Shown piece by piece: positions 17,515-26,731 of a stretch of DNA of 64,000 nt (within the stretch, counting starts at the first letter, position 1; the number at the start of each line of letters is the position of its first letter). Both the position numbers and the translations under genes were made by a program. The DNA comes from Phycisphaerales bacterium (GTDB taxonomy: Bacteria > Planctomycetota > Phycisphaerae > Phycisphaerales > UBA1924), in NCBI GenBank assembly GCA_017642965.1, contig JAEPOJ010000006.1, forward strand, positions 57,429 to 121,428, in the 5' to 3' direction. The notes under the pieces are model-generated. The model made no database searches. It had not been told where the DNA came from and was given only the letters and a program-made list of their open reading frames with translations.

Positions 17515-20064
17515 ATGTTTGAACGATTCACAGATCGTGCCCGCAAAGTGATGGCCCTGGCCAACCAGGAAGCCCAACGCTTCAACCACGAATACATCGG
17601 GACCGAGCACATCCTGCTCGGGCTCGTCAAAGAAGGCTCCGGCGTCGGCGCCAACGTGCTCAAGAACCTCGATGTCGACCTCCGCAAGGTCCGACTCGAA
17701 GTCGAGAAGCTCGTCCGCGCTGGCCCAGAGATGGTCACCATGGGCAAGCTCCCTCAGACGCCTCGCGCCAAAAAGGTCATCGAGTACGCCATCGAGGAAG
17801 CACGCAACCTCAACCACAACTACGTCGGCACCGAGCACATCCTGCTCGGACTGCTGCGCGAGCACGACGGCGTCGCCGCGCAGGTCCTGATGAACCTCGG
17901 GCTCAAGCTCGACGACGTCCGCGAGGAGGTCCTCAACCTCCTGGGCGCCGGCACCGAGAACGAGGCCGAGCTCTCATCCGCGGGCGGCCCCTCCGGCGAA
18001 TCGGGTCCCAAGGGCAAGGGCGGCAAGTCCAAGACCCCGGCGCTCGACAGCTTCGGACGCGACCTCACCCAGCTCGCGACCGAAAAGAACCTCGACCCCG
18101 TCATCGGGCGTGCCCACGAGATCGAACGCCTGACGCAGGTACTCTGCCGCCGCACCAAGAACAACCCCGTCCTGCTCGGCGAGGCCGGCGTCGGCAAGAC
18201 CGCCATCATCGAGGGGCTCGCCCAGCGCATCGTCTCGCAGGAAGTCCCCGATATCCTGCACGACAAGCGCCTCGTCGTCCTCGACCTCGCCATGATGGTC
18301 GCGGGCACCAAGTACCGCGGTCAGTTCGAGGAACGCATCAAGGCCGTGATGAACGAGGTTCGCCGCGCGGGCAACGTCATCCTCTTTATCGACGAGCTCC
18401 ACACCCTCGTGGGCGCCGGCGGTGCCGAGGGCGCGATCGACGCGTCCAACGTGCTCAAGCCCGCCCTCGCGCGTGGCGAGATCCAGTGCATCGGCGCAAC
18501 CACCTTCGACGAGTACCGCAAGTACATCGAGAAGGACGCCGCGCTCGCACGCCGCTTCCAGGCGATCCCCGTTGATCCGCCCAGCGCGGACCAGGCCGTC
18601 GAGATCCTCAAGGGCATCCGCGACAAGTACGAGCAGCACCACCGCGTGCAGATCACCGACGACGCGCTCCAGGCCGCCGTCGAGCTCTCCGGTCGCTACA
18701 TCACCGGGCGCGTCCAGCCCGACAAATCCATCGACGTCCTCGACGAAGCGGGCGCCCGCGTCCGCATCAAGTCGATGCGTAAGCCCCCGAACCTCGCCGA
18801 CATCGAGGCGGAGATCGAACAGCTCTCCGTCGCTAAGGACGAGGCCGTGAAGGGCGCGGACTACGAGAAGGCCGCCGAGCTCCGCGATCAGGCCGAGCAG
18901 ATGCGCAAGAAGAAGGAAGATATCCAGGCCGAGTGGCGCGCCAAGCAGCAGGAGTCCGCGGGCGTGGTCGACGAAGAGATCATCCGCGAGGTGGTCTCCA
19001 AGATGACCGGCGTCCCGCTGCAGAAGCTCGAGAAGGAGGAGGCCCAGCGCCTGCTCAAGCTCGAGGACGAGCTGCACAAGTCCGTCATCAGCCAGGACGA
19101 CGCCATCAAGAGCATCGCCAAGGCCATCCGCCGCGCCCGCGCCGGGCTCAAGGACCCCAAGCGCCCCATGGGCAGCTTCATCTTCGTCGGCCCCTCGGGT
19201 GTCGGTAAGACGCTGCTCTCCAAGGCGCTCGCGGAGTTCATGTTCGGCGACAGCGACGCACTCATCCACCTCGACATGTCCGAGTACATGGAGAAGCACA
19301 CCGTCTCCCGCCTCGTCGGCGCGCCTCCCGGCTACGTCGGCTACGAGGAGGGCGGCCAGCTCACCGAGCAGATCCGGCGCCGCCCCTACGCGGTCGTCCT
19401 GCTCGACGAGGTCGAGAAGGCCCACCCGGACGTCTTCAACATGCTCCTCCAGATCATGGAAGAAGGCCGACTCACCGACTCCTTCGGGCGTCACGTCGAC
19501 TTCCGCAACACCATTATCATCATGACCAGCAACATCGGCGCGGACCTGATCAAGGGCGGCGGGGGCTTCGGCTTCGGCAAGCACGCCCCGGACAGCCAGT
19601 TCGACTCGATCAAGTCGGTCCTGATGAAGGAGATCGAGCGGTTCTTCCGCCCCGAGTTCATCAACCGCCTCGACGACGTCATCGTCTTCAAGCCGCTGAC
19701 CAAGGAAGACCTCGTCTCCATCGTGGAGTTCGAGGTCGGCAAGGTCGCCGAGCGACTGACGCTCCAGGGCTTCAAGCTCGAGCTCGATCAGGCCGCCAAG
19801 GACTTCCTGATCGACAAGGGCTACAACCCCGACTTCGGTGCCCGCCCGCTCCGCAGAGCGATCGGCACCTACATCGAGGACCCCGTGTCCGAGATGCTCC
19901 TCTCGGGCGACCTACACGAGAAGAACGTGCTCAAGGCCACCCGCAAGGGCGAGGACGAGCACCTCACCTTCGACAGCGAGTACGTCGCCCCGCCGGAGCC
20001 CGAGAAGACCGACAAGTCGGACGACGAGCCCGAACTCGAATCCGCCGAGTCGCAGTCCACCTGA
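17515..20064 (+). CDS. clpC: ATP-dependent Clp protease ATPase subunit ClpC
   Basis: This is a Hsp100 AAA+ unfoldase that feeds substrates to ClpP. Two Clp-N repeats occupy residues 1-150 ([30 protein letters not shown], then a second [10 protein letters not shown]). The first AAA+ module has Walker A GEAGVGKT at about 222-229. A UVR-like mid-region at about 449 ([15 protein letters not shown]) identifies ClpC instead of ClpA or ClpB. The second AAA+ module has Walker A GPSGVGKT near residue 558, and the D2-small domain follows. The length of 849 residues is normal. The Shine-Dalgarno GGGAG is 7 bases upstream. It is monocistronic with its own terminator, and no clpP, ctsR or mcs genes are adjacent. 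Two leader hairpins precede it. Confidence 0.97.
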   Translation: MFERFTDRARKVMALANQEAQRFNHEYIGTEHILLGLVKEGSGVGANVLKNLDVDLRKVRLEVEKLVRAGPEMVTMGKLPQTPRAKKVIEYAIEEARNLNHNYVGTEHILLGLLREHDGVAAQVLMNLGLKLDDVREEVLNLLGAGTENEAELSSAGGPSGESGPKGKGGKSKTPALDSFGRDLTQLATEKNLDPVIGRAHEIERLTQVLCRRTKNNPVLLGEAGVGKTAIIEGLAQRIVSQEVPDILHDKRLVVLDLAMMVAGTKYRGQFEERIKAVMNEVRRAGNVILFIDELHTLVGAGGAEGAIDASNVLKPALARGEIQCIGATTFDEYRKYIEKDAALARRFQAIPVDPPSADQAVEILKGIRDKYEQHHRVQITDDALQAAVELSGRYITGRVQPDKSIDVLDEAGARVRIKSMRKPPNLADIEAEIEQLSVAKDEAVKGADYEKAAELRDQAEQMRKKKEDIQAEWRAKQQESAGVVDEEIIREVVSKMTGVPLQKLEKEEAQRLLKLEDELHKSVISQDDAIKSIAKAIRRARAGLKDPKRPMGSFIFVGPSGVGKTLLSKALAEFMFGDSDALIHLDMSEYMEKHTVSRLVGAPPGYVGYEEGGQLTEQIRRRPYAVVLLDEVEKAHPDVFNMLLQIMEEGRLTDSFGRHVDFRNTIIIMTSNIGADLIKGGGGFGFGKHAPDSQFDSIKSVLMKEIERFFRPEFINRLDDVIVFKPLTKEDLVSIVEFEVGKVAERLTLQGFKLELDQAAKDFLIDKGYNPDFGARPLRRAIGTYIEDPVSEMLLSGDLHEKNVLKATRKGEDEHLTFDSEYVAPPEPEKTDKSDDEPELESAESQST

Positions 20065-20090
20065 CCCGCGACCACAACCAACCCTCCTCA

Positions 20091-20118
20091 AGCCGCACGC
20101 TCAGCCGTGCGGCTTTTT
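20091..20118 (+). terminator. Rho-independent terminator of clpC
   Basis: A perfect 9-bp stem (20091-20099 with 20106-20114) continues into TTTTT ending at 20118, 27 bases past the clpC stop codon. Confidence 0.9.
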
Positions 20119-20124
20119 CTATCT

Positions 20125-20178
20125 CCTCCCCCCCTTCGCGGGGGAGGTGACACAGAGAAGCTGTGACGGAGGGGGGCA
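20125..20178. repeat. Dispersed hairpin element, family B, copy 1 (partial)
   Basis: It consists of two adjacent hairpins: CCTCCCCC pairing with GGGGGAGG, then a second inverted pair (ACAGAGAAGCTGTG), ending GACGGAGGGGGGC. The same framework with a different middle is at 39558-39613. It lies between the clpC terminator and family A copy 1. Confidence 0.75.
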
Positions 20179-20225
20179 GAACAACCAAGTGCGATAGGTA
20201 CGCCGCTTTGATCTGAAAACGACTC

Positions 20226-20319
20226 CGGGTGGCCCGACGGAACCCGCAGGGTTCCTTCGGGAACGCATGCACAAGAACAACCGATCCCGAAGGAGACTCC
20301 GTCGTCAACGGGCCACCCG
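20226..20319. repeat. Dispersed hairpin element, family A, copy 1
   Basis: This is a 94-bp MITE-like element. The perfect 11-bp inverted ends are CGGGTGGCCCG (20226-20236) and CGGGCCACCCG (20309-20319). Internally, TCCTTCGGG near the left pairs with CCCGAAGGA near the right, and AACCCGCAGGGTT is a small palindrome. Near-identical left ends occur at 39434 and 46481. Confidence 0.9.
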
Positions 20320-20469
20320 CTTAGATCTCTCCCGACTTCCCTGCACCCATCTCCCCATACGCTCGTATACCAGATGTGCTGGATAACCTGCTTTGAGCCG
20401 CCGGAGACGTACAAAGCAGGGCACCCCATTCAGAAGACACAGAGGCTGTTTCCCATCTAAACTCCCCCC

Positions 20470-22359
20470 ATGCCCATTTTCCTCCGCTGGTTATTACGAC
20501 TCGGCCCCGCCAACCCCATCGCCGTGCGATTGGTCCAGAACGCCTCACGCCGGACCAAGCACCTCTACGTCCGCAGCGCCTACCTCGCGGTCCTCATCCT
20601 CGTGCTCCTCTGGGCCATGCTCGCCAACTCGCCGGGCACCAACGTCAGCTACCGCGAGCTCGCCTCCGCCGGCGCGACCAGCTTCGCCCTGATCGCCTAC
20701 CTGCAAGTCGGGCTCATCTGCGTCATCGCCCCCGTCTTCATGGCCGGGGCCATCGCCCAGGAGGCCAACCCCAAGACCTGGGACATCATCCTCACTACCC
20801 CCATGTCCAAGCTCGAGATCGTGCTGGGCAACCTCTTCGGGCGCCTCTTCTTCGTCCTCGCGCTGCTCTTCGCCTCGCTGCCGCTCTTCGCCCTCACCCA
20901 GTTCTTCGGCGGCGTGCCCGGCAAGTCCATCATCAACGCCTACATCGTCTCCGCCGGCGCCGCCACGCTCGTGGGCGCGATCGCCATCGCCCTCTCCGTG
21001 TCCCGCCTGGCCGGGCAGCGGGCGGTCTTTACCTTCTACGTCTCCGTCGTCACCTACATCGCGACCACGATCGCCATCGACGCGTGGCTCGGGTCCAACG
21101 GCATGGGCATGGGCAGCGCGGGCAACGGCGTCACGCTCGTCACCGCGCTCAACCCCTTCCTCGCCATCCGCGCCCAGCTCTCGCCCACGACCTACCCCAG
21201 CGCCGACCCCGGGGCATACTCCGGGCTCGCCGGCTTCATGCTCTCCTCGCCGGCTGCCGCCTGGAGCACCTTCTCCATCCTCATCTCCGTGCTGCTCGCG
21301 GGCTTCTCGACGCTCACCGTCCGCTCCGGCGGTCTCCGACAGGTCACCGAGCGGGCCAGCAGCGCCCCCTGGTACCGCAAGATGTTCGGGCTCGGCGGCG
21401 CCGACGAGGAGCACCGCCCGCCCCGCACCGTCTGGAGCAACCCCATCGCCTGGCGCGAAGCCGCGGCTCGCAACGCCACACTCGGGCGTATGCTCGCGCG
21501 TTGGTCCTTCGTCTCCCTCGGCGCGCTCACGGCCGTCGTCGTGGTCATCCTCTACCACACCTCCACGCTCGGCGCCAACCCCGCGACCAATATCAGCAAC
21601 TTCCAGTTCATCATCAAGTCGCTCGTCTTCACCGAGGTCTTCCTGATCTCCCTCGTCGCACTGAACATGGCCGCCACCGCCGTCGCGGGCGAGCGCGAGG
21701 ACGGCACCCTCGACCTCATCCTCACCACCCCCATCACGCCCAAGATGTACCTCTCGGGCAAGATGCGCGGGCTCGTGGCCTACCTGCTCCCGCTCATGGC
21801 CGTGCCGGTCTTCACCCTGCTCATCTCAGGGCTCTACACCCTCACGGGCGGGCTCGGCAAGAGCGAGCTCGCGTCGTACACCCACACGCTCCCCGGGGGC
21901 GCATCCTTTGAAGTCCCCGTCATCATCCCCGAAGCCGGGCTCGTCCTCGCGGTGATGCTCGTGCCGTTCATCGCGTTCTGTGTCATGATCGGGCTGCACT
22001 GGTCGCTCAAGAGCAAGGGCACCCTCTCGGCCGTCGTCGGCACCGTCGCCGTCGTCTTCATCACCGCCGGCATCCTCGGGCTCTGCGGCTGGGCCAGCGC
22101 CGCCGACATGCCCGTCATCGGCCCCGCCCTCGCCTCGCTCTCCCCCGCGTCCCTCATCGACGCCATGATCTCACCCGTCGAGCGCCTCGACGAGACCGTT
22201 AACCAGCCCGGCTCCGAGGGCCTCCAGATCGCCCGCATCGCCATGAGCGTCGGCGCCGTCGTCAGCGCCGGCATCTACATCGCCATCGTCTACGGCGTGC
22301 TCACCGCGATGGTCCGCAACTTCGACTTCACCGTCCGCAAGCTGGCGGGGACGCGCTGA
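20470..22359 (+). CDS. ABC-2 type transporter permease
   Basis: This is a 629-residue polytopic inner-membrane protein with about twelve hydrophobic segments in two halves. Each half contains the ABC-2 permease hallmark region: GAIAQEANPKTWDIILTTPM (about residue 97) and AVAGEREDGTLDLILTTPIT (about 405), both preceding a transmembrane block. The two halves look like a tandem duplication, so the single chain may form the full channel. No ATPase or substrate-binding gene is adjacent, so the energising partner must lie elsewhere and the substrate is unknown. No Shine-Dalgarno is obvious. Its stop codon overlaps the next ATG by one base (TGATG), implying translational coupling. Confidence 0.85.
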   Translation: MPIFLRWLLRLGPANPIAVRLVQNASRRTKHLYVRSAYLAVLILVLLWAMLANSPGTNVSYRELASAGATSFALIAYLQVGLICVIAPVFMAGAIAQEANPKTWDIILTTPMSKLEIVLGNLFGRLFFVLALLFASLPLFALTQFFGGVPGKSIINAYIVSAGAATLVGAIAIALSVSRLAGQRAVFTFYVSVVTYIATTIAIDAWLGSNGMGMGSAGNGVTLVTALNPFLAIRAQLSPTTYPSADPGAYSGLAGFMLSSPAAAWSTFSILISVLLAGFSTLTVRSGGLRQVTERASSAPWYRKMFGLGGADEEHRPPRTVWSNPIAWREAAARNATLGRMLARWSFVSLGALTAVVVVILYHTSTLGANPATNISNFQFIIKSLVFTEVFLISLVALNMAATAVAGEREDGTLDLILTTPITPKMYLSGKMRGLVAYLLPLMAVPVFTLLISGLYTLTGGLGKSELASYTHTLPGGASFEVPVIIPEAGLVLAVMLVPFIAFCVMIGLHWSLKSKGTLSAVVGTVAVVFITAGILGLCGWASAADMPVIGPALASLSPASLIDAMISPVERLDETVNQPGSEGLQIARIAMSVGAVVSAGIYIAIVYGVLTAMVRNFDFTVRKLAGTR

Positions 22360-23738
22360 TGGGCTGGAACCCATTCAGCAAAAAAGCAAAGCACCCGATG
22401 CTGGGGCTCATCCGCAACAGTGGGTACGCGAACGCAGTTCAAGAGCAGTTCCAGGCGCAACGCGATGCTGATTCATCAGGAATCATGAGCACCCGTGAGA
22501 TGCGTAAATGCATTAAGCAGCTTCAGCATCAATCGAACACCTTTAGCATTCCTGCTCGCAAACTCAGGGCTCAGGGACGCCAAGCCGAGTCAGTGCTCCT
22601 TGAAGCACTCAACAATCCCAAGTTCCTAGCAACTAAGCCATCGTCGAAGCACTTTCTTGACAGCTCGCCCGCACAAGTGGCGATTGATCTCCTTGGTGAT
22701 TGTGGATCTGAGCAATCGATCTCTGTTGTACAACGGTTCCTCACTCACGAAGACTGCGGCGACGCAGCGCTCAATGTCTTTGTGAAGCTATGCCGACCCG
22801 ATCAGTTCCATATCGCAGCGGAACATGTCGCACAGGATCCCGAGGAACGAAAGAGCTGGATGCTCATCGGGATCGCAAACCGTTTTCACAAGAACGATGG
22901 TGACCACGAGCTGCGTCGCCTCGCAAGCGATTGGATTTCTGAGCACGCGTTGTTTGATGGCAATCGAATCAGCTACGAGGCTGCTGAGAATCTTGCGAAA
23001 ATTGATCCACAAGCCGCGAAGTCGCGCCTGCTCTCTGATAAAGCTCTCAATGCCGATTCCTATTCGCGCATGGTCGCATACAGGACACTCGCCCGCAACC
23101 AGATCTGGATTGATGCTGATGTGGCACGCAGCCGCCTGCAATCAGAGCAAGATGAGAAATGCATAGCGTACATCGTTATGTGCTCTGTTCGTAATCTAGA
23201 TGAAGCTGACTGGCAGCACCACTTTGATCGGCTCATGAATCAGGTGCCGAAGATCGAAGATCGAAGCGACCGAGACAGTGTCGCGGATGCGCTTCTCGAC
23301 ACACTCGCCATCTGGCTTGGACACGATTCACAGTACGACCTAATCGGTTACGACATCGAACCTGATGATCGTTCACCTGTGCAACGCAAACTCTACGCCA
23401 TCATGTCACTGGATTCAGAGGTCTGCAACGGCGGCTTCTTGCAGTTCTTCTTCAATAGCTCCTGCGTGTATTGGCAAGACGTGCACCGTATGCTCGATGA
23501 GATCAACGCATCACAGACCGACGAACTCTTCAGCCAAGCCATCAGGATCATTGGACTATCACAGGGCGATAAGACCCGTGAAGCGGTCCATTCCAAGCTC
23601 GAACGACTCACCGAGAAGCAGGAAGAGCACCTCGGCAACCTAGATGAACAGTACTATGATTCAAAGAGCATAATGAAGCTCCGTATATGCGGCTACATCG
23701 CCAAGCACAAGAATGCTCTTCGCAAATCAGAACTTTGA
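22359..23738 (+). CDS. HEAT-like protein with C-terminal DUF4375/DMP19-like domain
   Basis: This is a 459-residue, probably cytoplasmic protein. Residues about 60-320 are helical with repeat-like spacing (VAIDLLGDCGSEQSISVVQRF, CGDAALNVFVKLC), suggesting HEAT/ARM repeats. Residues about 335-405 match the DUF4375 pattern, with a variable start then EVCNGGFLQFFFNSS followed by an amphipathic helix. That domain is known from the DNA-mimic protein DMP19 and many uncharacterised proteins. Base composition is visibly more AT-rich and codon choice less GC-biased than the flanking genes, suggesting recent acquisition. It is coupled to the permease by a one-base overlap. The function is unknown. Confidence 0.75.
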   Translation: MGWNPFSKKAKHPMLGLIRNSGYANAVQEQFQAQRDADSSGIMSTREMRKCIKQLQHQSNTFSIPARKLRAQGRQAESVLLEALNNPKFLATKPSSKHFLDSSPAQVAIDLLGDCGSEQSISVVQRFLTHEDCGDAALNVFVKLCRPDQFHIAAEHVAQDPEERKSWMLIGIANRFHKNDGDHELRRLASDWISEHALFDGNRISYEAAENLAKIDPQAAKSRLLSDKALNADSYSRMVAYRTLARNQIWIDADVARSRLQSEQDEKCIAYIVMCSVRNLDEADWQHHFDRLMNQVPKIEDRSDRDSVADALLDTLAIWLGHDSQYDLIGYDIEPDDRSPVQRKLYAIMSLDSEVCNGGFLQFFFNSSCVYWQDVHRMLDEINASQTDELFSQAIRIIGLSQGDKTREAVHSKLERLTEKQEEHLGNLDEQYYDSKSIMKLRICGYIAKHKNALRKSEL

Positions 23739-23755
23739 GCGATCAACCCAGCCAT

Positions 23756-23833
23756 TAATCCCGCGACAGCTCCGCGTACGCGATATGCGGATGGATCGAC
23801 TCGAAGTGCTCGCTGCTGATGTCATACTGCACG
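23756..23833 (-). pseudogene. Duplicated fragment of the folE2 3' end
   Basis: These 78 bases match 24474-24551, the last codons of folE2, at about 69 of 78 positions. On the minus strand they read QYDISSEHFESIHPHIAYAE, against QYDISSENFESIHSHNAYAE in folE2. Weaker similarity with one indel continues to about 23855. There is no start and no remaining upstream part. It lies directly behind the stop codon of the DUF4375-like gene. Confidence 0.8.
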
Positions 23834-24017
23834 CCCAGCCGTCACCGTTGTACATCCCTTGCCAAGTTTCGCGCCGCCCTGCTCTAGCTGGGCACCGCCG
23901 CGGCGTGCATTCGCATACGCCGGTGCAGACCAGATAAACCAAAGTTCATCCCCGCCTCACGCCCCGCTCAGAATGATCCGTCATGCTCTTGATCAGCCAC
24001 AAGAGATCGGATCCACC

Positions 24018-24188
24018 ATGCACGCGAAACAACGCACGCTGATCGCACAACTGACACTCGCGCTCCTGGGTATCGCCATGATCGTCATCGGCGCGATGGG
24101 CCCGATGGCCCCGCCCATCATCACCGGCGTCGGCTTCTTCGTGATCGCTTGGTGGATGGGCGATGCACCCCGGGCGAGCAGGCCATGA
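24018..24188 (+). CDS. Small two-helix membrane protein
   Basis: This is a 56-residue protein with two hydrophobic stretches (LIAQLTLALLGIAMIVIGAM and PIITGVGFFVIAWWMG) separated by a Pro/Gly turn, so it is probably a hairpin in the inner membrane. Its TGA overlaps the next ATG (ATGA, 24185-24188), which supports it being translated. No homologous family is recognised. Confidence 0.6.
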   Translation: MHAKQRTLIAQLTLALLGIAMIVIGAMGPMAPPIITGVGFFVIAWWMGDAPRASRP

Positions 24189-24454
24189 ATATCTACCTGC
24201 TCATGTCCGACCGCCCGTTCGATCTGGATATCGGTGCGCAGTTCCCCGAGCACCATCTCGTCTGGGACCACGCCGTGCTCATCGAGTCCGAGCAATCGCA
24301 GTCAAGGGTCTACCACGCGATCAAGCACGCCCTGCCCGCGGACACCCCGCTGATGATCGCCATCCTCGACCAGCAGCCCAAGTTCAAGGGGGCCAAGCCC
24401 GGCCTGCTCAAATGGCTCCGCGAGCGATACGACGCGATGCCCGCTCGGTACTGA
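24185..24454 (+). CDS. Small hypothetical protein coupled to the membrane protein
   Basis: This is an 89-residue soluble protein (MNIYLLMSDRPFDLDIG...) ending in LLKWLRERYDAMPARY. I recognise no domain. The 4-base ATGA overlap with the preceding membrane protein suggests a two-gene unit. It converges on folE2 with 6 bases between the stop codons. Both small genes lie between the folE2 tail and its duplicate. Confidence 0.6.
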   Translation: MNIYLLMSDRPFDLDIGAQFPEHHLVWDHAVLIESEQSQSRVYHAIKHALPADTPLMIAILDQQPKFKGAKPGLLKWLRERYDAMPARY

Positions 24455-24460
24455 GCTGGC

Positions 24461-25273
24461 TTAGTCCAGTCGCTTATCCCGCGACAGCTCGGCGTACGCG
24501 TTGTGCGAGTGGATCGATTCGAAGTTCTCGCTGCTGATGTCGTACTGCACGATCCGGTCGTCCTCGTTGAGCAGCACCGCCAGGTCGCGGATGATGTCCT
24601 CGACGAACTTGGGGTTCTCGAACGCCTTCTCGGTCACGAACTTCTCGTCGGGGCGCTTGAGCACCGCATAGACCGGGTGCGACGCCGCCGCCTCGAGGTG
24701 CGTAACCAGGTCCTCGATCCACATGGTGTCCTTCACGCGAACCGCCGCCTCGATGCGGCATCGCTGGTTGTGCGCGCCATACTCGCTGATCTCCTTGGAG
24801 CACGGGCACAGGCTCGTCGCGGGCGCGGCCACGCGGATCACGAAGTCCTCGGCGCAGTTGGCCGTGCACTCGAAGGTGACCTCATAGTTCATCAGCCCCT
24901 TCTGCCCCGTGACCGGCGCGGGCTTCGCGATGAAGTACGTGAAGCTCGCCTCGAAGTGCGCCTCTTGGGCGGCCAGGCGCTCCTTGATCTTGCGGGTGAT
25001 CTGGGGGATATCGCCCGGCGAGAACGCCTGGTTGTCGTGCTCGTTGAGCACCTCAAGGAAGCGGGACATGTGCGTCCCCTTCTTCTCCTTGGGCAGCGCG
25101 ACGTACATGTTGATCGAGGCCACCGTGGACTGCTCGCCGCCGTCCTTGGTCGCGAGCTTCATCGGGTACACCACGTCCTTGACACCGACCTTGTCGATGT
25201 GCACGTTCCGATCGTCCTGCGACGCCTGAACGTCGGGCATGGCCTGCGGGTTGATGGATTCTTTTTCGCTCAT
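24461..25273 (-). CDS. folE2: GTP cyclohydrolase FolE2 (type IB)
   Basis: This enzyme converts GTP to 7,8-dihydroneopterin triphosphate for folate (and, in some organisms, queuosine) synthesis. The family-defining SLCPCSKEIS..YGAHNQR, with the catalytic/metal cysteine, is present. The N-terminal VGVKDVVYP and the C-terminal RPDEKFVTEKAFENPKFVED also fit. The length of 270 residues is normal. FolE2 is the metal-flexible alternative to zinc-dependent FolE and is often linked to zinc limitation in other bacteria, but no Zur-box is evident here. It is a single gene. A copy of its last codons is at 23756-23833. Confidence 0.95.
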   Translation of the reverse strand: MSEKESINPQAMPDVQASQDDRNVHIDKVGVKDVVYPMKLATKDGGEQSTVASINMYVALPKEKKGTHMSRFLEVLNEHDNQAFSPGDIPQITRKIKERLAAQEAHFEASFTYFIAKPAPVTGQKGLMNYEVTFECTANCAEDFVIRVAAPATSLCPCSKEISEYGAHNQRCRIEAAVRVKDTMWIEDLVTHLEAAASHPVYAVLKRPDEKFVTEKAFENPKFVEDIIRDLAVLLNEDDRIVQYDISSENFESIHSHNAYAELSRDKRLD

Positions 25274-25515
25274 GGTGCTGCTCGCAAGTGTCTGTGGAGA
25301 TTGGGGTTGCCCTCGTCCGCCGCGTCCTGCTGCATCACCGGCAAACGGAAGGAATCATAGGGCTCGCCGAAAGGCGAACCCGCCCGAAGCAGCCTGTATT
25401 TCGTGCCTCTCCACAAGAGCGATGCGGAATTGCTGACCTTCTTGGGCGAATTGGGGCTTCACGTCCAAGGAGCCCGTTTTCCCACTGCTCCGAGATGTGA
25501 TACGCTCACGAACCC

Positions 25516-26034
25516 ATGACGCTCGCCAACGACATCGCCAGCTGGGATACCAAGGACGCAACGCACATCAAACGCGTCTACGCGAGCCACTACAAGCACC
25601 CCAGTTTCCATGAATCCCTGCTCGCGTTATTCCCGAGCCCGGACCATCAGGACGGTGCGACCTGGCTCTTCAAGCACGCGATCGACGAGGGCGACCTGCG
25701 CCCCGAAGCGATCGCCCCCGAGCACATCGAGGCCATGTGCGCCGCGCTCGATGACCTCGGGACCTGGCCATCCCGACTCCACGCCCTCCAGATCCTGACG
25801 GTCGTCCCCATCCCCGATTCGTGCACCGAACCCGTCGAGTCCTTCGCCCGCGCGTGCATGGGCAGCAAGAAGACCTTCGTGCGCGCCTGGGCTTACAGCG
25901 CCCTCTTCGCCGCGACACACAGCGACCCAATCAAGCACGCAAACACCATCAAGCTCCTCGAATCCACGCTCAACGACAACAGCGCCCCCGCATCCGTGAA
26001 GGCCCGCATCCGCAACACGCTCAAATCAAGCTGA
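25516..26034 (+). CDS. Hypothetical helical-repeat protein
   Basis: This is a 172-residue soluble protein with no signal or membrane segment. Helices of similar length (HIEAMCAALDDLGTWPSRLHA, TFVRAWAYSALFAATHSDPI, NDNSAPASVKARIRNTLKSS) resemble two or three HEAT-type repeats. No family is recognised. Its stop codon is 2 bases from the stop of the convergent gene, and no terminator is visible between them. Confidence 0.65.
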   Translation: MTLANDIASWDTKDATHIKRVYASHYKHPSFHESLLALFPSPDHQDGATWLFKHAIDEGDLRPEAIAPEHIEAMCAALDDLGTWPSRLHALQILTVVPIPDSCTEPVESFARACMGSKKTFVRAWAYSALFAATHSDPIKHANTIKLLESTLNDNSAPASVKARIRNTLKSS

Positions 26035-26036
26035 CG

Positions 26037-26648
26037 TCAGCAGATCATGTCCACATCGATCCTGGTCAGCTTCCGGAATGCGTTGAGCTCAGCCGGCCTC
26101 AGGCACACAAAGACAACCCCCTGACCACCGTCACCGAAGCTGGCCATCTGCCGCGAGATCTTCTCGGGATGTTTCTGGCGGATCTCGTTCACAACGTCAG
26201 CCCAGAAGCGGATCGCTTCTTCCGAGAGCCAATCGTCCTTCTGCTCGAAGGCGTGCTCAAACGACTGCCCGTTCGTTGAAAAAGAAATACGCGCCTGACC
26301 CTGATCAATATCAACTTCATCTTCAAGCTCAACCAGCGCCATCTCACCCTGGAACAACCGCTCGAAATCGCGAAACACGCGTGAGTAGTCGCCATGATCC
26401 TCGATGCACTCCAGATCAAGGGTGAACAGCTGATCAGTGTAGTGCGCCCCCGCGTCGCGGCCGGTCTCGACCTCCAGCCCGAGCCCGACGACAAGATCAA
26501 AGTACGATCCCGATTCGAGATCCTCCCTTGACCATGACTCAAGCAGCTCATCGACCGTCCGCCCCGGCGCGAGGTGCACACCAGCTCCCGCGAGTTTTTC
26601 GAGCCTGGCTTCGAGCGTGTCTCTTTTCTTGCGTCCAAAGATCCTCAT
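26037..26648 (-). CDS. Hypothetical protein
   Basis: This is a 203-residue protein, cytoplasmic by absence of signal or membrane segments. The start at 26648 (MRIFGRKKRDTLEARLEKL) is chosen over an in-frame ATG 12 codons earlier because it gives a natural basic N-terminus and leaves room for the divergent pcrA promoter. The C-terminal half is alpha/beta (FDLVVGLGLEVETG, ARISFSTNGQSFEHAF, GVVFVCLRPAEL). I recognise no family. It is divergent from pcrA. Confidence 0.6.
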   Translation of the reverse strand: MRIFGRKKRDTLEARLEKLAGAGVHLAPGRTVDELLESWSREDLESGSYFDLVVGLGLEVETGRDAGAHYTDQLFTLDLECIEDHGDYSRVFRDFERLFQGEMALVELEDEVDIDQGQARISFSTNGQSFEHAFEQKDDWLSEEAIRFWADVVNEIRQKHPEKISRQMASFGDGGQGVVFVCLRPAELNAFRKLTRIDVDMIC

Positions 26649-26731
26649 GGCGCCCATGATAATTGGTTGAGGCGGGGTCTGCACCTACCCTTCCCCAAAG
26701 ACAGACCTTCACCAAACTGCAGCACGACACG

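Noticed and set aside
17974..19584. A 536-codon open frame on the minus strand
   Set aside because: It is antisense to clpC and consists of Leu/Val/Asp/Gly repeats typical of reverse-strand shadow frames.
20125..20178. Hairpins after clpC as a second terminator
   Set aside because: No T-tract follows, and the same framework recurs at 39558-39613 in a different context, so it is a dispersed repeat.
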